Origin: Amborella trichopoda
Taxonomy: Eukaryota; Streptophyta; Magnoliopsida; Amborellales; Amborellaceae
Length of the DNA stretch: 64,000 nt
Assembly (NCBI RefSeq): GCF_000471905.2
Contig: NW_006498435.1
Location: 2,080,670 to 2,144,669 of the forward strand
Reading direction: 5' to 3'
A model generated the notes under the pieces. It was not told where the DNA came from, did not search any database, and worked only from the letters and a program-made list of their open reading frames with translations. Both the position numbers and the translations under genes were made by a program. Of the stretch, positions 11,956 to 23,400 are shown in pieces; the first letter of the stretch is position 1, and the number at the start of each line of letters is the position of its first letter.

Positions 11956-12200
11956 AAATGATAGAATTTAGAATAGATACATCCAAAGGAACTTGTGGGT
12001 GGCACTAATAGGCAACAAGATGAGGGAACGTGGACTTAGGTGGTTTGGCCATCTGCAGCATCGACCTAAAACAAAACCAGCTAGGAGGAGAGATTAGGCT
12101 GACATGGAAGGCTCTAAATAGGCAAGGGGAAGGCCCAAAAGGACATGGATAGAATAGTGAGATATCCTGACTTAATGGTCTGACTGAGTGTAGACAAAAT
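11740..12200 (+). mobile_element. RTE-type LINE fragment C
   Basis: Plus-strand remnant of the RTE family, corresponding to the region after the reverse transcriptase. It has the words ATGAGTGTAGCTGAGATGA, AAGATGGATGAGTAAAAAGA and GGCAACAAGATGAGGGAACG, which parallel fragment B at 10,900-11,030. The 5' part is present twice because of the tandem duplication. A GAT microsatellite at 12,376-12,391 may be its displaced tail. Confidence 0.65.
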
Positions 12201-12393
12201 CCAAATGATAAATTTGTGATTCTTATAAATCAAATATAGTTATACCTAATAATTATTGACCAAACCAAATGAAAGAAACTTCCATCTTTCTAGATTCTAG
12301 TAATTGGTAATGGTTATGAATCAAGGGGTTTATTCATAGCTATTTTTGTTTGAGTCAAATTCATATTTGTTTCGGATGATGATGATGATGAAG

Positions 12394-12885
12394 CGTACAT
12401 TGCAAAACGTCTCAGAGCTCTAGTAATTACTGTTCATAGTAATTGAATATTACAATGGAATGGTTTGTAGAATCAGTAAGACTGCCTTTTTCATAATTTG
12501 TGCACGCCACGTCTTCTGCACTTCGATGCAAAACTTAAGCGCTTCAACCCTAAAATTCCTACATAGGAAATGCAGTAGGCAGTGGCATCTAAAACATATA
12601 AAAAAAAATGAAGGTCTAACCAGGTATTTTAAAGTTTCAAAACCCAAAAGAATGTCACTTAGAAGCAAAATATAATAAACCATGACAGATGCTAAAGAAT
12701 AGTAGACTTCTTCAATGGAAGTACCACAAACACTCACACTAAGAAAAGGACAATGACACATTCTAACTCTATTGTGAACCCCTACATGGCAATGACACTG
12801 AAATGCTCGTTGATATTGACATACAGCAGGAGAGGTCTAAAACAATGCCAAAGTCGCACTCAAAATGGACGTTAAGAAATATTTG
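12394..12885. other. No gene supported
   Basis: A minus-strand open stretch near 12,455-12,565 is weakly protein-like, but no family or splice structure supports it. Confidence 0.35.
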
Positions 12886-13163
12886 TGAAAATGAGATTTC
12901 AAGAGAGAGAGAGAGCGAGAGAGAGAGAAAGAGAGAGAGGCTGCAAGTCATTCCACACCTTTTCCGATTGATGGGAGGTTCTATTCATTTCACTTTACAT
13001 AATAAAACTTCAGCATATGTTACATTAATGCTATACACATAAGTTACTACATCTACACTCCTTTTAAAATTATAAAATTACAGCAAGGCCTCCACACTGT
13101 CACTGCACATCAAATTTAAAATTCTGCCCCTGCACTGCTCCTACACAACACTTCCTCCTAACA
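12886..13163 (-). repeat. 3' LTR of the 12.9-17.5 kb Copia element
   Basis: On the minus strand it runs from TGTTAGGAGG to a CA end and directly follows the polypurine tract. It shares the GAGAGA block, GCTGCAAGTCATTCCACACC and ATCTACACTCCTTT with the other LTR. It is 278 bp long and lacks the two insertions seen in the 5' LTR. Confidence 0.8.
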
Positions 13164-13676
13164 GCCCCCACTCAAGCTGTACTCTGGCTTGAACCATGGA
13201 TATCTTGGCCATAAGAACCCCATGGCTGATCTACATCAATGCCTTAGGAAAAATATCAGCAATCTGATTTTTAATCCCAACAAACTTAGCTTCAATTTCT
13301 TGGTCGTCTATTGTTTCTGAACAAAATGTTGATCTATTTCTGTATGTTTTGGTTTTCCATGATGCTTTAATTCAGTGGTATGTGGATTGCCCATTGATTG
13401 TCACAAGAAATAATAACTTTGAGATGTCTTGACCATGTGAGGTGAGAAGGCAGCGAATCCACGCAATTTCTGATGTAACAGCAGCCATTGATATATATTC
13501 TGCTTCAGTACTTGAGTGTGCAATTTTCTTCTACCCCACGGGATAAGATTCCTACCAAGGAAGACACGGCATCCAAAAACAAACCTCCATTTATCAGGAT
13601 CTCCTGCCCAATCTGCATCTGAACAAGCTACTACACTAAAGGATCACCCTTTAACAACACACCTTGGGTGTATACC

Positions 13677-14868
13677 ATAGTTGTTGGAAATGCCTAGGAA
13701 ACCGAATCATTTTAGGAACTGGAATTGCTGAATCGTGGCTGGCTAGAAGATTCATGTCTTAGGAATCGTTGTCCGTACAATAAGAATCGTGGGAAACAAG
13801 ATTCCTAGTTTTTGAAAATCGTGTTTCGATCAAAATAGATCCAAGTTTCTTCCACATATGATATCGAGATTTCATCCTCCTTGGAATCAAGATTCCCATC
13901 CCCCTAGAATCGATACCCCAGGAGTCAAGATTCATTCATATGCGGAATCGAGTTTTTGACATCGATCGAATCAACTTTCTGACATTTGTAGACCATAGAT
14001 ATGTTGTTGTTCGAATCAAGATTCTAGCATATTTGGAATCAAGTTTATGAAGGACATGGATCAAAGATCCATGCTAGTTTGAGATAGAGATTTACAATAA
14101 TATGAAATGTGGAATGCGTTTGACGACCCCTACCAGGAATCAAGATTTCATTTTTATGGAGAAGGAAGCCACAAGCACATCTTGAGCCTCATCAACTTTA
14201 GAATCTATATTGGATGTCTTTTATTAGAAGGTTACCCAAATTTTAAAGAGATTGTGTCAACTATTGAACTTACTATCATTATATACAAAAGACAAGTATT
14301 TCTAAATTGTCATTTAAAATTCATTATTATAAATACAAAATAGGATTTTGTTTATGCCATGGTTTCACTTTTGATTGTATGTTTTGCATTTACCAATTAT
14401 ATTTTAAATTTAAAGTAAAGGTCATCCAAGGTGGCACAAGTAAAATAATGACACCCTGCAACCACTAGAAGCATTCGAAGGAAGATTTCTACTCCAATTG
14501 ACGTGGAATCAAGATTTAATCCACGCTGGAATCCAGATTCGATATATTTAGGAACGTCTACCCACAATGAATGGGTTCAAGTTTCTAAAGATGTGTTGGA
14601 TCGAGATTCTGAAATTAAAGAATCGAGCTTCCTTGGTTACGATATATGGTTTCTAAAGATGTGTTGAATCGAGATTCTGAAATTAAGGAATCGAGTTTCT
14701 TTGGTTCCGAAAAATGGTTTCTCAGATGTGTCAAATCGAGATTCCAAAATTAAGGAATCGAGTTTCCTTAGTTCGAAAAACAATTTCCGTTGAGATTCCT
14801 TAACGGAAACATGGAATCGGGTTTCGGAACCGGAAACGTGAGGTCAGTGGAGAGACTCCGGTAACTAT
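13677..14868. mobile_element. MULE-like MITE, copy 1 (1,192 bp), inside the Copia element
   Basis: Flanked by a perfect 10-bp direct repeat GGTGTATACC (13,667-13,676 and 14,869-14,878), in the 9-11 bp range of Mutator-like elements. The ends are inverted: ATAGTTGTTGGAAATG at the left and, reversed, ATAGTTACCGGAGTCT at the right. The interior carries dozens of GAATCRAGATTC-like words, including a 63-65 bp tandem unit repeated about three times at 14,576-14,790. It has no transposase. The host sequence on both sides is the Copia RNase H region, which makes the insertion clear. A 3'-like derivative occurs at 35.6-35.9 kb. Confidence 0.8.
14576..14790. repeat. 63-65 bp tandem repeat, about 3 copies
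   Basis: The unit contains TTTCTAAAGATGTGTTG followed by ATCGAGATTCTGAAATTAA and GGAATCGAGTTTC. The repeats lie inside the MULE-like MITE. Confidence 0.85.
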
Positions 14869-17084
14869 GGTGTATACCAATATCTCGATCTCAACTTGTT
14901 GGGAAGCTGGATTCCAACTTTTGGGATCGCATCCTAAATTCTAAAGGTCCAAGGCCCATCTGGTAAAAGTTTTTTTTTTCTCTTTGAGAAATATATAGGA
15001 TATGTTTTTGCAATATAATTCCTTTCATTTTTTAATGGATATGCATTTAGGACTTGTCCTCACAAAAGATCAATCTAACATGGGTGATTTATATCAACTG
15101 ATCCCTAAGGAATTTAGATCATGTTCCCCCATATGGGAGCAAAATCAGCCCAAGTACAACCCCCTAGAGTGTGGGATCGACAGGACGACCACCAACTTGG
15201 GAGACCCTGGTGACTAAGTTATAATGACAAGTGAGTAATCAATTTGTCTTCTTTGAAAACCACAAGACCTGATCTCGTTTGAAAACCTTTTTAAATCATG
15301 CCCTTGATATCAGCCCATATATTGCTTGTTTTAGCCTAGAACCTTCAACTGCAGATCTCCCTCGCTATAATTGGGCAGCTGCTCCATACACACTTCTTCC
15401 TTCAAGTCATCATTTAGGAATGCATTCTTCACAACTACTTCATATAATGACCAACCATGTGTGACAGCAAGGAAAACAAAGAGTGTACTTGTCCCCATTT
15501 TGACTACATGACTAAAGGTCTCAACATACTTATCCACGCTCATGTGTATATGCTTTTGCTACAGAAGAAGCTTTAAACCATTCAATACTTCCATTTGCTT
15601 TGTGCTTCACTTTAACCACCCATTTGCAACCAACCACATTACTACCAATTGGTCTATCCACTTTCTCCCATGCATCTTTCTTCATTCATAGCTTCTACCT
15701 ACCTGTAATGTTTCTTGCCACTAAGTAACCAGGGGTTCCAGATATTTTTGTATCTCTGCCATAGACATTTGATGTTGACGGCACAATGCTTCATACCCAT
15801 TTTTCAACTGGGTGTTTGATTTGGATCTTCTGGCTGGGATAACTTGATCATGGGCATTGGAGTTCACTGCTTGATCATTACATGTTACACCGTCTCTAGT
15901 TAGAATGGGTTGTCTTCCTACATCATTGGGCTATTGCATATTTTTGAAGGTCGCATTTTTTCAGTTTGAACCCCCAAACATGTCCTTTCATTCTAGGAAG
16001 GCAATTAATACCCATATCAACTACTGCATGTTTGTGCCGTCTTCTATAAGTAAGCAATGGCCTATTATTATGGTTTGGACCTGCTGTAAAAATGATCACT
16101 GACAGCTAACATTTGAGACAGTCGATGGATTTTAATGAAGCTCTTCAAGCGTCTTTTTCTTTTCTATGAATTTGTTTAATCAGCATAGGATCAGATCCAT
16201 CTAAGTGACCCACAAGGCCATGATTTCAAATGAAATACAAGATTTGATGATTCCATGTGAGGAAATTCATCGAGGTCAACCTTTCATAGAAACAAGTTGG
16301 GGAAGAAATGAAGAATTGAGGGGAAGGGCCATTAAATGGGGACAGATTATCTTTTCCCTTTTTTTTGCGGTGAATTTTCAGGCCCCTTTTCTTTGTGTAA
16401 TCGATTAAAGGGATCTTCTGTTTTTAAGAAATGGATTTTGGAGAGCTAATGGAGCTGCCCCTTTTTTTATAGAAGAAATCAAGAAAAGAGGATAAGAGAG
16501 AGATTAAGCATAAAAGAATTAGATGAAAAATGTAAGGTAGAGAATCAAACGAGGGTTAAGAAAAGAATCAGAATCAGAAAAACAAGAGTTGAAGTTAGGA
16601 CTTATGAGAGCAAATTAGATGAAGAATAAGAGAAAGGAACTAGAGGAAAAAATAATCAGTTTTAAAGGGAGGAGAAAAGACATGGAATAAGATTTGATAA
16701 GGAGAAAGAACATGAAACTAAGTTAGATCTAAGGTCGGGCTACTACCAGTTGCAGATCGGGCTGAGCACAAGACGACTTGCGTAACGAGGTATGGTGCTT
16801 TTGAGTTCCTAGGAACGCCTTTTTGAGTTCCTAGTTCCTAGTAATGCATTAGAATTTTCGATTTAGGGTTAGAGAGAAGAGAAGCATTGTCATTCAGGGT
16901 TTTGAAGAACATGAAGAAGATCGATTAAGGTTTTCAAGTAAGGGTTTAGGTGGACAGAAAATAACAAGGAAGAAAATGACTGGATCAGTTAGGGTTTTGA
17001 TGAAGTAGAAATATGAGTGAAAGTGAAGAGATTATGGGTAACTTGATTGTACTGAGAAGATCTGTGATCCGCACTGATACCAAA

Positions 17085-17501
17085 TGAAAAATGAGATTTG
17101 GAGAGAGAGAGAGAGAGAGAGAAATGGGCTGCAAGTCATTCCACACCATTTTAGATTGTTGGTACGATCGATTTGTTTCACCTTATATATTAGAACATTA
17201 GGATATGATACTCCATCAGTAACCATTACAAAAAGTTACTCAATGATGACCCTTCATGGATTCGCCTGCATAAGCTGTGGCCAAAGTTGTAAGTTCCTTA
17301 AGCAGATCCTATGTCATCCCCATAATATATTAAATCTACACTCCTTTCATCATCATATCATCAGAGCTTTTTCCCAACTAGTTGCGGCTGGCTTACATCT
17401 ACACTCCTTTACCATTATAAAATTATAGCACTGCACTCAAAATGCTGCACATCAAAATTACAATTATACTCATCACTTACGAGCAATACTGACTGACAAC
17501 A
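17085..17501 (-). repeat. 5' LTR of the 12.9-17.5 kb Copia element
   Basis: It adjoins the primer-binding site. It is longer than the 3' LTR because of the 49-bp RTE stub with its target duplication and a further roughly 90-bp difference before it. The outer end is approximate (a TAACA-like end near 17,501). Confidence 0.65.
17348..17396 (-). mobile_element. 49-bp 5'-truncated RTE LINE stub with target duplication
   Basis: The insert reads (TCATCA)-rich tail, then CAGAGCTTTTTCCCAACTAG, matching the RTE 3' end at 6,535-6,580 and 20,374-20,440. It is flanked by a perfect 14-bp repeat ATCTACACTCCTTT (17,334-17,347 and 17,397-17,410). The sister LTR at 13,050-13,070 has the same site once, without the insert. 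Confidence 0.85.
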
Positions 17502-19493
17502 TCATCAACACATGATATTAAATTAAATATACGTAATATATGAATCAAACTAAAGAGTTCATATATTATATATATAGTTCACAATATTATGGTGCAGGAT
17601 AAAGATACCTAAGAGACTTAACTCCAGGCTTGACAAGTTGAGACCCTACTTGGGAGACACTCGAGGTGACTTCTGTTGACCTATCCATATCTGATTGGCC
17701 TTTGAAACGCAATATATGAGGGATTTGAGCAAGTCAATGTGGGACTCATTGGGCCCTAGTAGGCAAAGGCTGATCCCTTGCATGACTTGCCTAGTCATAG
17801 ATTTCCCGAGTCCATGCAATTTCAGGCCTCTCAAAGCCTCAATAAATTTCAAACCATTTTATTGATATCGGGCATGTTTTGCACAATTTTAGGGGAATAG
17901 GAAATGTTTTACCATTTTTTCACTCCCCAAAAGTACTTGTCAGCCCAAACACATAGAATCAACATTAATGAGTTTTTTAACAACAATCGTTTTGGTTTTC
18001 TGATTTTCATCTTTCATGTTTTTCTATATAACTTTAGCCATTTTGTTGCTGTTTATGATTATGGGAGAAAGAGAGCATTTATTGGTGATTTAGCATTCAA
18101 AAGATTTTATTTTGTTGACAACCCACGAGGAAATTGTCTTTCAGGTAAAGCTCAAGAGCTTATTGGGTTCTTTGAATACTTTTGACACTAATTTTCTAGT
18201 TTAAAGGCCTATGATGTCAGAGAAACAAAAATAACCTAAGGGCATGGATTATAGGAGAACAACAACTAGTCAATTGTATGCTGACTACTGCTTTATCTAA
18301 ATAGAAAAGTCTTCATTCGACAAGGCATACAATCAGCAATATCGCAATAAAGTACTTATTTTCCAGTGGCGCAATCTGTCTGATATGCACTATGCACTAT
18401 GGTTTTAAGGGAAGCATTTTACCACAGGATCTTTCAATTGTGGTGCATGACTTGGCCTGTCACCATATCACAACAAACCACAAGGTCTGGGGATGATTTG
18501 AACATGTAAATTGACGGAAGTATAAAATGTCAAATCCAAAATGTGTACATGTTTAAGTGTACATCTGTTCACTATGCCAAGGTTCAAGAGTAATTAAGGA
18601 AATTATTTTATTCTTTATGTCCTAAATATGTATTACAACACAAGCAGGTGTTTCTAATACTTGAACATATCTCATACTTCATATTAGTGACAGAGATCAC
18701 CTCTATTGAGATCACTTAGTGAATGGTATAGGATATAACAGGCCTATGGCATCAGGCACCTAACAACCAATGCATCAAAATATATGTTTACAACTCGATT
18801 CATGGATTTGAGTTGGTTCAGGCACCTACCAAGCTCCAATACATTTATACATGCTGGATACCAAAAGAAATGAGAGTATTATTGTTAATGGATTAGGGAA
18901 GAAGACAAGCTCAAACACTGATAGATAAGACAAAACTACAAATTTAAAACTATCAATCTGAATTCCATGAACAGGACCATTAGGGGATTCACTAATTGAA
19001 CAGAACAAGCCATAAACTATACTCACATCACTTTATATTTATAAGGAAATTTGGTCACAAATCAAATTTTTTAGGAAGATCTCCATTATTGGAACACTTA
19101 TATTTTTTCCTTTTCCTTTTTTTTTTTTTCTTTTTTTTTGAAAAGGTGTGCAACAGTGAAATTTTAAGAACCTTCAAATGCTTCAATCCTTCAGCCAAGA
19201 ATTCAGAAATTAGATATACATTGACTCAGATTGACAAAGTTATGGCTTGCAACTATTACCATTTATTCAGAACTTTATGTAATTAATGAAATATTAGGCC
19301 CAGAGTCACATTAAAACTTTCTTTTTTTTTTTAATAAAAGAAAGAACATATAAACATTTGGATATAGTGCAGTCCAAAATAGTCGAGAAAAAAAAATCCA
19401 ATATGACATTCTCACCAAGAACTTCAAAGTGGAAACATAACACTGCACAAATTACTATAATAAATTAGGAGGGACACAACCAACTTGGAATAC
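17502..19493. other. No gene seen; probably intron or 3' flank of the cyclophilin gene
   Basis: No convincing last exon of the cyclophilin gene was found here on the minus strand. The plus-strand open frame at 17,904-18,185 and the minus-strand one at 17,646-17,852 have no recognised motifs. A poly-T patch lies at 19,116-19,140. Confidence 0.4.
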
Positions 19494-19644
19494 CTGAACA
19501 ACATCTTCCCCTTTGATTACCCTTCCAAACACAGTAATCTTATCATTCAAATCTGGAATGGGTGCAGTTGTTATGAAAATCTCAAATCCTGTATTGTCTT
19601 GTTTGGGCTTTGAAGTTCCAATCATAAATGCCTCATGCTTTGGA
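19494..19644 (-). CDS. CYP21-4: CYP21-type cyclophilin, coding exon 6
   Basis: Starts after TGTCCAG (completing a serine codon begun in exon 5) and ends at GTTCAG|GTATTC in phase 0. It encodes residues 153-203, from [11 protein letters not shown] through [11 protein letters not shown] to [13 protein letters not shown]. The PIPDLN and [13 protein letters not shown] words are hallmarks of CYP21-3/21-4 proteins. Confidence 0.92.
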
Positions 19645-20368
19645 CTGGACATGTCAGAAAAATAAAATGACATGAGCCATTATATCCAGGAAAGGAAGAT
19701 CCCAGAAACAAATGGTACAAAGAATTATATCTTTAACAATAGAGACTTTTATTACTTTTGATTCATACCCTCAAGTGAAGATTGTAGGAATAGGAATAAG
19801 TTGGAGAAAATCTAGCTAACAAACCTGATAGCAAGCTGACTGTGGGATTTACCACTAAAAGTCCATTCCTCAGCAGATCCAACCTCCTTTGGGTCCCCTC
19901 CTTGAATAACATAGTGTTTTATCACTCGGTGAAAAAGCAAACCTTTGAAGTAACCCCTCTGACTGGAACAGAAGCTCCATATAAGTTTCAATAAGATTTA
20001 GGAATAAGTCACTCTATGAGTAAACAACGTAGCAGAATTTATTTACCTCAAAGCAGAAAATGCTGGTAACCACAAGAGAAGCAAACTAAGGCTCGCATGA
20101 TCAACATAGAAAGGCAAATAACTTGTGGATTTTTATATCTAATTACCAGTATAAATTGCATTCTACCTCACTTGTGAAATACGTAATATCAAAGGTTTCA
20201 AACACCCAAATTATAACTCCAACTCCAAAAATGAGCATATTAGCAAGCATGCATGAACACACACAAGGACCACAACATCCCTGAGGAAGCACCATGACCG
20301 ATCCAAAATACTCAGCATTTGTAATTCATGGAGCAACAGGTAGACATTCTCACAAATAATTATCGTTG

Positions 20369-20407
<39 letters not shown>

Positions 20408-23400
20408 CTAGAGCCTTTTCCCAATTATTTTGGGTCAGCTACATGAATCATGGTCCGCCATTCTGCCCTATCAAAGGCCATATCCTCAAACATTCTCATA
20501 GATAATTTGAATCTCAAATTTTCGTGTAGTTCAGAAGAAGCTTTTAAAATACTAAAAATTATAGCCCAACTACAATTAATAAGAATCATATACATGAAGA
20601 ACATTTTGCGACTTGCTTGTGCACAAATTCACATCATACAACTCTCCAAACTCTAGAAGCATGGCAGAGTTATCATGCCAGTAACTGAGATGTAACCCTC
20701 TTACACCACGCGGTAATAATTTGCACATGCAATCTTCCATGGGTACGTACAAATCTTGTGAATACAAACTTGCTTTTTGTATACCTTCCAATTGTCCTCA
20801 AATACCGTGTGGTTGGGCCAGCTAACCTACTTCACTAAAACAGATGGCCATCTCTGTAAAGCCCAACAACTAGCAAGAAGATGACACGTTGGAGAAGCAT
20901 AGTTGTAAATATATATGGCACAAAAAACTGCAAATAAACATGAAAGGAAGAATGTAAAATGGCAAATCTTCCATGCAGCCTTTAACAAGAATTGCTTCTA
21001 TTATACCCAAAGAAACACCATACCCTCACATGTTGAAACACATACTCTATTTAAAGCTATTTCATTAGGCACCACCACTCCAAAGTCCAAAGGAAAGCAA
21101 ATTGGACTTCAACAAACTCCCAACTAAGTCCTTTTGGAATCTGAAATGCAACATATTTTGGTTAGCCTAGATCTAACAAAGTTAAAGTGAACCTTAAACA
21201 AGGACAGAATGTTGATCTTCCAGAGATCAAACATCATCAAAGGCCCTCTAGCACTACGTCTAGTAGATGCCTCCATGCAGACTAACACACATGTGGAAGG
21301 ATTTCAGAAGGTTTGAAACACCCACCAAGAAAGAGTTCTAAAGCTTACAAACTTGACTAATAAAGTAAACTAGTCCACCCAACACAACAACCCAAACATG
21401 ACAGCCCAACATGCATCCACAGACACAAACACAAAGACAGATTTTTAACTATATTTTGTAAGCAAGTTGGGGAATAATAATATATCGGTAAACCAAAATA
21501 TCGGTAATAAATCAGTTTTATTCCAAAAAGTTTGAGGCAAAAAATCAGATCAAAAATACAGATCACCCAAATTAGGTAAGATATAAAATATTTCGGATTT
21601 GGCGCGAAAAGACGGAGTGAAAAAACCGGCTATGTAAAGATGACACAAAATAGTATTATGATATGCAGTTATTGTATGGATGCATTAAAGCCATTGAAGA
21701 TTGAACGATAACTTTTTGTCCTTACCTAGCATCATTGGGTAATACTTGACAATTTTTGGTCTAAAACTTTCAATAAATACAATGAAAATGCTTACTACAA
21801 CAAATAAACACCTATAGATTTCTAGGGAGCATACAATGAAACAACAACAACAATAATATTAAACACAAAAACTATATTAGAAAATAAGAAGAACTAAGAT
21901 TATCTTTTTGAACAGAAAACGATAAAAGTCCTTCAGTATAGGATTGCAGTTAGCTAAAACACAAAAACTGAACAATGTAAAATAGTGGTCCATCAAAAAT
22001 GGTATACTGAAATATTTTTTTTTTTTATAGAAGTTTACTTAACATTAAATAAAAGGAGTTACATCGGTACAGTGAGGTCCACCACGCATGAACGTCAACT
22101 GTGTCATGGTCCATGAGTGGAGGACCAGACGAGATAGATACAACCACTGAGAGGGGCTGATAGAAATGCCCAGTTACAAAAGCGGACAAAAGGAAAGCAT
22201 AGAATCTCAGTTACAAAAGCGGACAAAGGACAACAAAGAAGGGCTTATAGTATTTGCCCTTTACACAGACTATTACAAATTGGACAAAAGAAAACTGAGT
22301 GGGGGCTTATAGTTTTGCCCTTTCACCCATACTAACTGCTTCCATTTAGGTATGTTGCCGGGCAGCTTCTTTAGCCAGTGCATCTGCGGTTGCATTTGCG
22401 GTTCTTTGGGTGTGCTTCCAAGTGACTTCCAAGTCCCTGCATAAGTGTTCAATTTCATCAAAAATATGTGTCAAATACCAAGGTGGATCGCTTATCCCAG
22501 AACCCCAGTTACTAATGTTGTTGGCATCTCCTTCAATCTATAGTATTCTTCCCCAAGGGTGGTTAAAATACTTGATTCCAATTAGAAGGGCTTTGGCTTC
22601 GGTTGTCTGTGAGTCCTTAATTCCTATGTATTCTGAATAGGTGAGAAGGATTCGTCCTTGATGATTTCTATACACCCCCCCTACGCCTGCCGGACCTGAG
22701 TTTCCCAAAGAGCTCCCATCAAAGTTGAGCTTTATTTGATCCTCTGAAGGAGGAGTCCATCGAGGGGTGCTTTGACTCCTGCGATGACTGAGGTTAAGGA
22801 GATTTTCCCATTCACACATAAAGGAATAGGTAGAGATACCCACAAATAGTTTATGGTGGGATGCCCAAAAAATAACAGAGGACGTTATTTTTGGAACGTG
22901 GTCTGGAAAGTATTCTTAACTCCTCGAAAGATCCTAGAGTTCTTTCCCCCAATATGTGCCAAAGGGCAGCAGCGACAGAGGCTTTCCATAGAATTTTCCC
23001 CGATTTCCTAAACCTGTCCTCATAGGTCTATGCTAACAAAGCTTGGATTGAAGGTGGAAGAACCCACGAGAGACTAAATAATTGAATAAGTTGACTCCAA
23101 ATTGAGTATGTGAAGTCGCAGTGTAATAACATATGTGATATTGTTTCTTCTTCTTTAAGGCACATTATACATCTGTTAGGAAATTGAAATCCTCTTTTCT
23201 GAAGGTTGTCTATGGTTAGGGGCCTACCTAGAGTCGCTAACCACTGAAAGAGTTGAGTCCTTGGTGGGGCTATAGAGTCCCACACTCTATTTGATAAGTC
23301 AACTATGTTTGTCCCATCTACCAAGACCCTATAGAAGGAGGCTACTGTGAACCTCCTTGAGGCTGATGGGGTCCAAATCATGGAGTCCATCCCTGACAGT

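Larger units (their letters stand above)
12886..17501 (-). mobile_element. Old Copia-superfamily LTR retrotransposon
   Basis: Minus-strand element. It has related ends (12,886-13,163 and 17,085 to about 17,501), a primer-binding site beginning TTTGGTATCAG directly inside the 5' LTR (17,074-17,084) and a polypurine tract GAGTGGGGGC directly before the 3' LTR. Between them lie a reverse transcriptase part (about 15,280-15,830) and an RNase H part (about 13,170-13,670). The 15.9-17.07 kb part should hold gag to integrase but is hard to recognise. The order RT then RNase H, and the RT motifs (V-E-T-F-S, V-K-N-A-F-L), indicate Copia. It is broken in many places. The two LTRs differ by many substitutions and indels, so it is old. 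It contains a 1.19-kb MITE and a 49-bp LINE stub. Confidence 0.8.

Noticed and set aside
12455-12761. Minus-strand open frame of 103 codons
   Set aside because: One part looks protein-like, but there is no recognised family, no consistent splice border and no continuation.
17646-17852. Minus-strand open frame with GPNESHIDLLKSLIYCVSKA
   Set aside because: It is protein-like in appearance but has no recognised domain, start context or neighbouring exon. It is probably repeat sequence or chance.
18950-19000. Minus-strand ESPNGPVHGIQID as the missing last exon of the cyclophilin gene
   Set aside because: It resembles K-S-P-I-G-I only superficially. The acidic stretch expected before it is absent and there is no matching acceptor and phase.
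20211-20408. Open frame beginning with 13 methionines
   Set aside because: It is the ATC microsatellite tail of an RTE LINE read on the minus strand.
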